NCBI GenBank assembly: GCA_020849665.1
Contig: JADLFX010000014.1
Coordinates: 1 to 64,000 of the forward strand
Source of the DNA: Planctomycetota bacterium
GTDB taxonomy: Bacteria; Planctomycetota; UBA1135; UBA2386
Reading direction: 5' to 3'
DNA: 64,000 bases
Position 1 is the stretch's first letter. Each line of letters begins with the position of its first letter. Both the position numbers and the translations under genes were made by a program. A model generated the notes under the pieces. It ran no database searches. It worked only from the letters and a program-made list of their open reading frames with translations, and was not told the DNA's origin. This document shows positions 9,160-17,186 of the stretch, piece by piece.

Positions 9160-10440
9160 ATGCTGCTCCGCACCCTCCTCGGTTCCGCTCTCGCCTGCGC
9201 CGCGCTGTCCAGCGCCGCGCCGGCCCAGGACGCCCTGGCGATCCGCGCCGGCAAGGTCCTCACCATGACCGGCAAGGACCTCGAGAACGTCGTGATCCTG
9301 GTCGAGAACGGCCGGATCACCGCGATCTCCGACGAGGTCAAGCCGGCCTGGAACGCCAAGGTGATCGACGCCACCGACAAGGTGGTGATGCCCGCCTGGG
9401 TGCTCGCGCACACCAGCGGCGGCCTCTCCGGCGGCGACGTCGAGAACATGCTCAACGTGCCGTACCTCACGGTGAAGGACGCGCTCGACCCGGCGTCGCT
9501 CTTCGTCGAGGAGGCGCTGCGCAACGGCGTGGGGACCTTCCACGTGATGCCGGGCAACCGGACCATGCTGGGCGGCACCGGGATGGTCGCGCGGCCGTAC
9601 GGCAAGACGGTCGAGGACATGACCGTGCTCTCGCGCACGGCGCTCAAGCTCTCGCTCGCCAGCGCGCCGGGGCAGCGCACCACGCAGATCCGCCGCCTGC
9701 AGCGGGCCCTCCAGGACGTGCGCGAGTACCTGGAGGACTTCGAGCGCCGCAAGAAGGAGTTCGAGGAGGAGAAGGCCGCCGGCGCGGCCGGCGACAAGAA
9801 GGAGTTCGGCGAGGAGCCGGACGCGCAGAAGAAGCCGGTGATCGAGCTGCTGCAGGGCAAGCTGCGCGGCTACCTCTACGTGCCCGGCCCGGCCGAGGTG
9901 CCCGAGGCGCTGCGCCTGGCCAACACCGCGAAGCTGGACCTCGTGCTGGTGCTGGGCTGGCAGTGCTGGCGCGCCGCCCGCGCGCTCACCAACCTCAAGA
10001 ACCCGGTGGTGCTCGACCCGGACCTCGAGGCCTATGACGTCGACCCCGAGACCGACACCGAGACCCTGGTCTGCGCCGCTGCCGAGCTGGCGAAGCAGGG
10101 CGTGCCGTTCGCGCTCAGCATCGACACCGGCACCGATGGACCACAGCGCTTCCCCTGGTGGCAGGCGGCCACGCTGGTGCGCCACGGCGTCGACCGCAAC
10201 ATCGCCCTCGCGGCGCTGACCACGGTGCCGGCGAAGCTGCTCGGTCTCGCCGACCAGGTGGGCACGGTCGAGGTCGGCAAGGTGGCCAACCTGCAGATCC
10301 TCACCGGCGACCCGCTCAAGGCCACGACCTGGGTGGACCAGGTCGTGCTCGAGGGCCAGCTCGCCTACGAGCGCAGCAAGGACCGCCGCCTCCAGCACCT
10401 CTTCGGCAAGAACGATCCGGGCCAGGCCCAGGCGAAGTGA
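9160..10440 (+). CDS. Exported amidohydrolase-family protein with helical insert (array gene 4)
   Basis: 426 residues with a signal peptide (about 1-22, ending APAQ). Sandwich strands are clear (NVVILVENGRITAIS), but the metal motif is broken: VLAHTSG keeps the first His (84) and has Ser86 in place of the second. Residues about 180-225 form a strongly charged coiled-coil hairpin (EYLEDFERRKKEFEEEK), placed as in array genes 1 and 9. A DTGTDG sequence lies near where the strand-8 Asp is expected. The C-terminus is VGTVEVGKVANLQILTGDPL. Likely inactive or strongly altered. It follows gene 3 by 23 bases and precedes gene 5 by one base. Confidence 0.83.
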   Translation: MLLRTLLGSALACAALSSAAPAQDALAIRAGKVLTMTGKDLENVVILVENGRITAISDEVKPAWNAKVIDATDKVVMPAWVLAHTSGGLSGGDVENMLNVPYLTVKDALDPASLFVEEALRNGVGTFHVMPGNRTMLGGTGMVARPYGKTVEDMTVLSRTALKLSLASAPGQRTTQIRRLQRALQDVREYLEDFERRKKEFEEEKAAGAAGDKKEFGEEPDAQKKPVIELLQGKLRGYLYVPGPAEVPEALRLANTAKLDLVLVLGWQCWRAARALTNLKNPVVLDPDLEAYDVDPETDTETLVCAAAELAKQGVPFALSIDTGTDGPQRFPWWQAATLVRHGVDRNIALAALTTVPAKLLGLADQVGTVEVGKVANLQILTGDPLKATTWVDQVVLEGQLAYERSKDRRLQHLFGKNDPGQAQAK

Positions 10441-10441
10441 G

Positions 10442-13204
10442 ATGAGGCAGAGACTCGCGTGTGGATGGATCGCGGCCCTCGCGCTGGCGGCGCTCGCGCC
10501 CGCCCAGGGTCCCGCCGAGGGACACTTCGCGCTGCGCGCCGGCAAGGTCCACCTCGGTGACGGCCGCTTCCTCGCCGACGCCTGGATCGTGGTGCGGGAC
10601 GGCAAGATCGTCGAGGTCGGCAACCGCTCCGAGCCGCCCCCCGGCGTGCCGGTCGTGGACGTGCGTGACAAGGTGGTGATGCCCGGCATCGTCGCGGCCG
10701 ACAGCGACCTGAGCGGCCACCGCGACGCCGAGTACAACGTCACGCCCGATTTCGTGGCGCTCGAGGGCTTCGATCTGGTGCGCAAGAACCGCCGCGCGCT
10801 GGCGGGGGGCGTGACCACCGCCTACCTGGCCCCCGGCCGCAGCCGCCTGATCCCCGGCCAGGGCTCGGTGGTGAAGACGTCCGGCGAGGAGTTCTCGCGC
10901 CGGGTGCTGGCCGAGACGGCGGCCCTGCGCATCACGCTGGGCAGGGAGAGCACCCAGGCGCCGGCGCTCTTCGAACCGACCCCGGCCCCCACCTCCGACG
11001 ACCCGCTCCTGCCGGCACGCAAGCAGGTGCCGACCGCACGCATCTCGCAGCTCGCCGAGCTCCTGCGCATCTTCGCCGACGCGCGCACCAGCAAAGCGGA
11101 CACCGCCGGTCCCGGTGCGGCCGAGGACGAGTACGCGATCGAGCCGCTGCGCCGGGTGCTGCGCAAGGAGCTGCCGCTGCGCGTGCACGCCAAGGCCGGC
11201 GCCGACCTGCTGCGGGCGCTGGAGCTGGCGCGCCGCCTGGAAGCGCGCCTGATCCTGGAGGACCCCTACGAGATCGGCCGCGTGGCCACCCAGGTCGCAG
11301 CCGCCAAGGCGGCCTGCGTGTTCCGCCTGCCGGTCCGCCCCGGCACGACCAACGCGGGCGGCGAGGACCGCTTCGACCGCAGCGTGCAGAGCTCGCCCGG
11401 CAACGCGGCGCGCGCGCGCGCCGCCGGCATCCCGGTGGCGATCACCACGGCTTCCGACGAGGACCTGGAGGACTTCCTGCTGCTCGCCGCGTACGCGGTG
11501 CGCGAGGGCCTCAGCCCCGAGCATGCCATGGCCGCGATCACCGCCGACGCGGCGGCGATCCTGGGCGTGGACCAGCGGGTGGGCACGATCGCGCCGGGCA
11601 AGGACGCAGACTTCCTGGTGCTCTCGGGCGAGCCGTTCGCGGTGGGCACCCTGGTCGAGAAGACCTACGTCGACGGCCGGCTGGCCTACGCGCGCGAGTC
11701 CGCCCAGGACGTGCTGGCGGTGCGCGTCGGACGCATCCTCACCGGCGATGGACGCTCGCTGCGCAACGGTGTGCTGCTGGCCCAGGGCGGGCGCATCAAG
11801 GCGATCGGCGAGGACCTGCCGATCCCGTTCGGGGCGCGGGTGATCCAGCTCCCCGAGGGCACGATGACCCCGGGCATGATCGACGCCTACACGCACGTCG
11901 GGCTCTCCGGCGAGGGCCAGGGCGTGCCCAACGGGCAGGCCGACCAGCGCGTCGCGGACGCGGTGCGGCCCGACGATCCGCTGCTGGCCCAGGCGGCCGA
12001 GGCGGGCGTCACCACGGTGCTCGTGTCCGGGCGCGACCAGGCCCTGGTGTCGGGCCGCGTGGCGGCGCTCAAGACCCACGGCACGGGGCGCAGCCACGTG
12101 CTCAAGGAGATCGCCGGCGTCCGCTTCGTGTTCGACGGCGTCGGCCCCGACGCGCTGCGCCCGCTCACCGAGCAGATCGAGCGTGGACGCCGCTACATCG
12201 AGACCTGGCAGCAGTACGAGAAGTCGCTCGTGGACCCGGCCGCCAGCCGGCCGGTCGTGCAGGCGCAGGACGAGGCCAGACCGGACCCGATCACCGGCAC
12301 CTGGGACGTCGACATCCGGGACCTGCCGATCCCGTTCCCCCTGCAGCTGAAGATGGTGCTCAAGCTGGAGGGCACCAGGATCAGCGGCACCGTGCAGGTG
12401 CGGATCCAGGGCCGCGAGGCACCGCCGCAGCAGGTCAGCGAGGGGACGCTGGAGGGCACCACCGTGCGCATGCTCTTCCGCCTCGGGCAGGGCGGCGACG
12501 TCACCCTGGAGGGCACCGTGGGCGAGGACGTGATGAACGGCTCCTTCCGCGGCGGCCCGTTCCCCAACGGCCGCTTCGAGGCGCGCCGCACCTCCAAGGA
12601 GGCGGGCGGTACCGCCGCCAGCGGACCACGCAGCAACAAGCCGCGCGTCGACGAGGCCCTGGAGCCGATCCGCGCGCTGCTCGAGAAGCGCGCCACCGCC
12701 GTGGTGCGCGCCGGCCGCGGACCGGCGATCGAGGCCGTGGTGCAGTGGTTCGAGCAGCAGAAGCTGCCGTACGCGCTGCACGGGGCCGCCGACGCGGTCG
12801 ACGATCCCAAGCTGCTCGGCACCACGCGCCCGGCCGTGCTCCTCAACCCGGAGGTGGTCGAGCGCGAGCGGGGCGAGATCGTGAACGCGGCGGCGCGCCT
12901 CGCCGAGGCCGGCGTGCCGATCGCGATCACCAGCGCGGCCACTGCCGGCACGCGCTTCCTGCCCCTGCACGCCAGCCACGCGGTGCGCTACGGCCTGGCT
13001 CCCGAGGACGCCCTGAAGGCCGTCACGCTCTGGCCGGCCCGCACGTTCGGGCTGGCCGACCGGATCGGCACGCTGGAGCGCGGCAAGGACGCGGACTTCG
13101 TGGTGTTCAGCGGCAACCCGCTGGAGCTGACCAGCCGCGTGCTCCTGGTGGTGATCGACGGCAAGGTCGCGGTCGACCGGCGCACGCTGGAGGGCGGGCG
13201 ATGA
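10442..13204 (+). CDS. Exported tandem amidohydrolase fusion with inserted beta-barrel domain (array gene 5)
   Basis: 920 residues, a signal peptide (about 1-22), then two complete amidohydrolase-like units. The first HxH site reads DSD (Asp87, Asp89); VHAKAGAD still resembles the strand-5 His region. The first unit ends at VGTIAPGKDADFLVLSGEP. The second starts at about residue 420, and its metal motif is YTH (only His485 kept). It is interrupted at about residues 615-720 by a beta-rich domain beginning ITGTWDV and ending PNGRFEARR, resembling a lipocalin-like fold. It closes with IGTLERGKDADFVVFSGNP. The double length compared with single-domain neighbours implies duplication and fusion. 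Coupled to gene 6 by ATGA. Confidence 0.83.
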   Translation: MRQRLACGWIAALALAALAPAQGPAEGHFALRAGKVHLGDGRFLADAWIVVRDGKIVEVGNRSEPPPGVPVVDVRDKVVMPGIVAADSDLSGHRDAEYNVTPDFVALEGFDLVRKNRRALAGGVTTAYLAPGRSRLIPGQGSVVKTSGEEFSRRVLAETAALRITLGRESTQAPALFEPTPAPTSDDPLLPARKQVPTARISQLAELLRIFADARTSKADTAGPGAAEDEYAIEPLRRVLRKELPLRVHAKAGADLLRALELARRLEARLILEDPYEIGRVATQVAAAKAACVFRLPVRPGTTNAGGEDRFDRSVQSSPGNAARARAAGIPVAITTASDEDLEDFLLLAAYAVREGLSPEHAMAAITADAAAILGVDQRVGTIAPGKDADFLVLSGEPFAVGTLVEKTYVDGRLAYARESAQDVLAVRVGRILTGDGRSLRNGVLLAQGGRIKAIGEDLPIPFGARVIQLPEGTMTPGMIDAYTHVGLSGEGQGVPNGQADQRVADAVRPDDPLLAQAAEAGVTTVLVSGRDQALVSGRVAALKTHGTGRSHVLKEIAGVRFVFDGVGPDALRPLTEQIERGRRYIETWQQYEKSLVDPAASRPVVQAQDEARPDPITGTWDVDIRDLPIPFPLQLKMVLKLEGTRISGTVQVRIQGREAPPQQVSEGTLEGTTVRMLFRLGQGGDVTLEGTVGEDVMNGSFRGGPFPNGRFEARRTSKEAGGTAASGPRSNKPRVDEALEPIRALLEKRATAVVRAGRGPAIEAVVQWFEQQKLPYALHGAADAVDDPKLLGTTRPAVLLNPEVVERERGEIVNAAARLAEAGVPIAITSAATAGTRFLPLHASHAVRYGLAPEDALKAVTLWPARTFGLADRIGTLERGKDADFVVFSGNPLELTSRVLLVVIDGKVAVDRRTLEGGR

Positions 13205-14547
13205 GCGCGCCGCGCACCGGGCTCCTGGCCGGCCTGCTGCTCGCCGCCACGACCGCGGCGCAGGCGCCGTCGATGCAGATCTTCTTCGGCAACCGGCCGA
13301 AGGAGGAGAAGGAGTACAAGGTCGCCCGCTGGGGTCCGCGCGGCCTGCCGAGCCCGGGCTACGCATTCCTCGCCGCCAAGGTCGTCACGATGGAGGGCGA
13401 CCCGATCGAGGACGGCGTGGTGCTGACCCGCAACGGCACGATCGAGGCGGTGGGCAGGCGCAGCCAGGTGCGCGTCCCCGACGGCTACGAGGTGCGCGAC
13501 TGCGGCGACGCCTGGATCGTGCCCGGCATCGTCGACCTGCACTGCCACATCGCCGCCAACGGCTTCGACCTCAACGACACGGTCCACCCCACCAACCCCG
13601 AGTTCCGGACCCTCGACCTGATCACCCTGCAGCACCCGCAGATCCAGCGCGCGCTGGCCGGCGGAGTGTCCACGGTGCTCTACATCCCGGGCTCGGGCTC
13701 GAACATGGGCGGGTTCGGCACGCTCACCAAGACCCACGGCGACCCGCGCGAGGCGCTGGTGCGCTTCCCCGGCAGCCTGAAGATCGCCCAGGCCGGCAAC
13801 CCCGAGCGGCGCACGGGCGACCTGGGCATGTCGCGCATGGGCATGAACCAGGGCCTGCGCTTCACCCTGCAGCGCGGCTACGAGTACCACCTGGCGTGGG
13901 AGCGGTTCGACCAGGGCAAGGGCCCCAAGCCCGAGGCGCGCGCCGACCTCGAGTACCTGCGCGGACTCTTCCGCCACGAGTACCCGGTGAGCGTGCACAC
14001 GCAGATCTACCAGGTGGTGCTGCAGACCTTCCGCCAGCTGCGGCTCGAGTTCGGCCTGTGGACCTTCATCGACCATGGCACGTTCGACGCCTATCGGATG
14101 AGCGAGTTCGCCGCCGAGATCGGGGTGCCAATCTGTGCCGGCCCGCGGGCGTACTACTTCGATCCGGCCGCTTCGCGCTTCGTCGGCATCATGCAGGGCT
14201 GGTTCGCCGAGGGGATGAAGGGTTGGCGCGCCAACCAGCGCGGCGTGGGCGTCGACGGCATTGCAGTCAACACCGACTCCCCCGTGGTCCCGCAGGAGCA
14301 GATCACGGTGCAGTGCGCGATGGGCGTGCGCCTCGGCCTCCCCGACGTGGTCGGGATGCGCGCCATGACACTCAACCCCGCGCGCATCGTGGGCATCGAC
14401 CATCGCGTCGGCTCGCTCGCGCCGGGCAAGGACGCTGACCTCGGGATCTGGTCGGGCGATCCGATCGACCCGCGCAGCCACGTGATCACCATGGTGGTGA
14501 ACGGGCGGATCGCCTACGTGCGCGATCCGGAGCGGCCGCTGTGGTGA
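13201..14547 (+). CDS. Exported metal-dependent amidohydrolase, catalytic residues intact (array gene 6)
   Basis: 448 residues with a signal peptide (about 1-21, ending AAQA). The full amidohydrolase ligand set is visible: DLHCH (His114, His116), candidate bridging Lys in SLKIAQAGNPER, strand-5 His in VSVHTQ, strand-6 His in FIDHGTFDAY, and strand-8 Asp in NTDSPVVPQ. The C-terminus is VGSLAPGKDADLGIWSGDPID. It and the next gene share GSG.S/T..GGFG, NPER, RMGM/T and NTD.PVV, so they are close paralogs and the likely catalytic core of the array. Probably hydrolyses a cyclic amide or a dipeptide-like bond in the periplasm; substrate unknown. ATGA overlap upstream, GTGA overlap downstream. Confidence 0.9.
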   Translation: MSAPRTGLLAGLLLAATTAAQAPSMQIFFGNRPKEEKEYKVARWGPRGLPSPGYAFLAAKVVTMEGDPIEDGVVLTRNGTIEAVGRRSQVRVPDGYEVRDCGDAWIVPGIVDLHCHIAANGFDLNDTVHPTNPEFRTLDLITLQHPQIQRALAGGVSTVLYIPGSGSNMGGFGTLTKTHGDPREALVRFPGSLKIAQAGNPERRTGDLGMSRMGMNQGLRFTLQRGYEYHLAWERFDQGKGPKPEARADLEYLRGLFRHEYPVSVHTQIYQVVLQTFRQLRLEFGLWTFIDHGTFDAYRMSEFAAEIGVPICAGPRAYYFDPAASRFVGIMQGWFAEGMKGWRANQRGVGVDGIAVNTDSPVVPQEQITVQCAMGVRLGLPDVVGMRAMTLNPARIVGIDHRVGSLAPGKDADLGIWSGDPIDPRSHVITMVVNGRIAYVRDPERPLW

Positions 14548-15791
14548 ACGGCGCGCCACTCCTCGCCGCCGGCCTCGGGCTGGCGGCGCTGGTCGCGGCC
14601 CAGGGGACGCCGGCTGCGGGCGCCAAGGACTCGCCCCGGGTCCTCGCCGTGCTGGCCGAGCGCTTCCTGACCGTGAGCGGCGATCCCGTCGACCACGGCG
14701 TGATGCTGGTGCAGGGCGGGAAGATCCAGGCCATCGGTCCGCGCCGGTCGGTGGCGATCCCCGCCGGGGCCGAGGTGCTCGACCTGGAGGACAGATTCGT
14801 CTGCCCGGGCTTCGTCGACCTGCACCACCACGTGAGCGCGGGGGGTGGCGACATCAACGACATGGTGCACCCGATCAACGCCGAGCTGCGCACGCTCGAC
14901 GCGGTGAAGCCGAGTGCCGCCGCCATCCGCCGCACCGCGGCCGGCGGGGTGACCACGACGTGCTTCATCCCGGGGTCGGGCACCAGCCTGGGCGGCTTCG
15001 GCGTGCTGCTCAAGATGACCGGCGGCCGGCTCGAGGACATGGTGATCCGGGAGCTGGGAGCGATGAAGGTGGCCCAGGGGTTCAATCCCGAGCGTCCGTC
15101 GGGCGACCTCGGCGCCACGCGCATGGGCACGAGCCACCTCCTGCACCACACGCTGCTGCAGGGCAAGGCCTACGCCGAGGCCTGGCGGGCCCACGAGGAA
15201 GGCCGCGGACCGAAGCCCGAGCTGCGCCCCGATCTCGAGCAGCTGCGCCGCGTGTTCGAGCGCAAGGTGCCGGTGCTGATCCACACCGCGGGCGCGCGCG
15301 ACATCGTCGCCACGGCGCGGATGTTCCAGGACGTGTACGGGCTGTGGATGATCCTCAGCCACGGCTGCTTCGACGGATGGTGGGCCGCCACCGCGGTGGC
15401 GAAGCGCCAGACGCCGGTCAACCTCGGGCCGCGCAACTACCAGTTCACCCGCGACGGCCGCTTCCAAGGCATCCCCCAGGCGTACTGGGATGCCGGATGC
15501 CGCGACCTCTCGCTCAACACCGACGCGCCGGTGGTGGCTGCGGAACAGCTCTTCCTGCAGGCCAGCATGGCCGTGCGCCTCGGCCTCCCGCACGAGGTCG
15601 CGCTGCGTGCCCTCACCCTCACGCCGGCGAAGCAGGTGGGGGTCGGCGATCGCGTGGGCTCGCTGGAGGTCGGCAAGGACGCCGACTTCCTGGTCACCGC
15701 CGGCGACCCTCTCGACCCGCGCCACGGCATCGAACGCGTCTACATCGAAGGCAGGCTGATCCACATGCAAGGACAAGGAGACGTCCGGTGA
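14544..15791 (+). CDS. Exported metal-dependent amidohydrolase, catalytic residues intact (array gene 7)
   Basis: 415 residues from a GTG that overlaps the previous stop (GTGA); a GTG three bases earlier is equally possible. Signal peptide about 1-20. The metal motif is DLHHH (His94, His96), with candidate Lys in AMKVAQGFNPER, His in VLIHTAG, His in ILSHGCFDG and Asp in LNTDAPVVA. The C-terminus is VGSLEVGKDADFLVTAGDPLD. Very similar in motif order and spacing to gene 6, so the pair arose by recent duplication and may form a heteromer. Predicted periplasmic hydrolase with unknown substrate. The overlap pattern argues for transcription as one unit with genes 6 and 8. Confidence 0.9.
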   Translation: MNGAPLLAAGLGLAALVAAQGTPAAGAKDSPRVLAVLAERFLTVSGDPVDHGVMLVQGGKIQAIGPRRSVAIPAGAEVLDLEDRFVCPGFVDLHHHVSAGGGDINDMVHPINAELRTLDAVKPSAAAIRRTAAGGVTTTCFIPGSGTSLGGFGVLLKMTGGRLEDMVIRELGAMKVAQGFNPERPSGDLGATRMGTSHLLHHTLLQGKAYAEAWRAHEEGRGPKPELRPDLEQLRRVFERKVPVLIHTAGARDIVATARMFQDVYGLWMILSHGCFDGWWAATAVAKRQTPVNLGPRNYQFTRDGRFQGIPQAYWDAGCRDLSLNTDAPVVAAEQLFLQASMAVRLGLPHEVALRALTLTPAKQVGVGDRVGSLEVGKDADFLVTAGDPLDPRHGIERVYIEGRLIHMQGQGDVR

Positions 15792-17170
15792 ACCGCACCT
15801 CACTGCTCGCCGCCACCGCACTCGCCGCTCTGCCGCTGGCCGCGGCCGCGCAGGAACGCCCCGTGGCGATCCAGAACGTCCGCATCCTCACGCTCGAGGG
15901 CGCGCCGATCGAGCGTGGCACCGTCGTGCTCCGCGGCGGCAAGATCGAGGCCGTCGGCAGGGAGGTCACGGTCCCCGCCGGCGCACGCATCGAGGACGGC
16001 AAGGGCGGCACGGTGATGCCGGGGCTGGTCAGCGCATGGTTCCGCATCGAGCAGGCGGGACCGCGCACCCAGGAGCTGCCGGGGCGTGGCGGCCGGCGCG
16101 GGCCGCGCGGGCCGATGCCCACGCCCGGTCCGTCCGCGACGCCCGTGAACCTCGCGGCCAGCAAGGCCGCGGCGTCGCTCTATGCCAATCAGGAGGTGTT
16201 CGCCGACCTGCTCGGACTCGGGGTCACCACGCTGGGCTACGCACCGAGCGGCCAGGGCTTTCCCGGCCGGGGCGCCGTGCTGAACCCGGCGGGGCGGACG
16301 GCCGCCGCGCTCACGGTCGACGACGCGGCCTTCGTGCTGGTCGCGCCGGCGGCGAACACCCGCGCCAAGGAGCTGCTGAAGGGCGAACTCGACAAGGCGG
16401 CGAAGGTGCTGGCGGCGCGCAAGGCCCCGCCGCCGGCCAGCCAGCCGGCCACTGCCCCGGGCTCGCAGCCGGCCGGCGCACCAGCCTCCCAACCGGCGGC
16501 TCCCGCCGCGCCCCCGGCCCAGGCCCCGCAGGGGCGGCCCGGTCCGGCGCCCGCGGGGACGCCGGGCGCACCGCAGGGTGGCTCGCAGCCCCAGCCCCAG
16601 AAGGACCCCAACGTCGAGGTCCTCGCGGACCTGCTGGACGGCAAGGCGCGGGCGTTCCTGGAGGTGGGCAGCGCCAACGATCTCATCCACTATCTCGATG
16701 CGGTCGGCTCGGTGCGCTTCCCCACCGTGGTCATCGCGGCACGCGGCGGCGGCAGCGAGGGCCGCCTCGACGAGGTGCTGGACCAGGTCAAGGAGTTGAA
16801 GGCCCCGGTGCTGCTCCCCACGGCGCTGCCCACGGCGCCGTTCACCCGCGACCTGGTGAATCAGGCGCGGCGCCTGCACGACGCGGGGATCGAGGTCGGC
16901 TTCCACCTCGGCAACAGCAAGGAGGGCGTGCGCCAGCTCTTCTTCCGCCTCATGGAACTCGTGCGCTGCGGCCTGCCCGCCGAGGCCGCCCTGCGCGGTG
17001 TGACCCTCGCGCCCGCCAAGATGCTCGGCCTCGACCGGAGCCTGGGGAGCCTGAAGGTGGGCAAGGACGCCGACCTGCTGCTCTTCTCGGGCGACCCGCT
17101 CGACCCGGCGTCGCGCCTCGTGAAGGTGTGGCACAAGGGTCAGGAAGTGAAGAAGGACCCCACGCGCTGA
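15788..17170 (+). CDS. Exported amidohydrolase-family pseudoenzyme with Ala/Pro-rich insert (array gene 8)
   Basis: 460 residues from a GTG in a GTGA overlap; signal peptide about 1-22 (ending AAAAQ). The sandwich is clear (GTVVLRGGKIEAVG), but after PGLVSA the HxH site is Trp84/Arg86. A helix (about 190-215) leads into roughly 60 residues of low-complexity SQPA and APAG repeats. The barrel continues, with no canonical VHA, EHA or TDS ligands seen. The C-terminus is LGSLKVGKDADLLLFSGDPLD. The coding strand keeps strong GC third-position bias through the insert, so it is not a frameshift. Likely non-catalytic. Confidence 0.84.
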   Translation: MNRTSLLAATALAALPLAAAAQERPVAIQNVRILTLEGAPIERGTVVLRGGKIEAVGREVTVPAGARIEDGKGGTVMPGLVSAWFRIEQAGPRTQELPGRGGRRGPRGPMPTPGPSATPVNLAASKAAASLYANQEVFADLLGLGVTTLGYAPSGQGFPGRGAVLNPAGRTAAALTVDDAAFVLVAPAANTRAKELLKGELDKAAKVLAARKAPPPASQPATAPGSQPAGAPASQPAAPAAPPAQAPQGRPGPAPAGTPGAPQGGSQPQPQKDPNVEVLADLLDGKARAFLEVGSANDLIHYLDAVGSVRFPTVVIAARGGGSEGRLDEVLDQVKELKAPVLLPTALPTAPFTRDLVNQARRLHDAGIEVGFHLGNSKEGVRQLFFRLMELVRCGLPAEAALRGVTLAPAKMLGLDRSLGSLKVGKDADLLLFSGDPLDPASRLVKVWHKGQEVKKDPTR

Positions 17171-17186
17171 CTCCGGAGCCACGCCG

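Noticed and set aside
10316..13366. 1016-codon minus-strand open frame
   Set aside because: Lies antisense to the double amidohydrolase gene, which has motifs and a signal peptide; the antisense product has none.
16430..16610. Frameshift or insertion in array gene 8
   Set aside because: The Ala/Pro/Gln-rich stretch stays in frame with the same codon bias and the barrel resumes normally, so it is a low-complexity linker.
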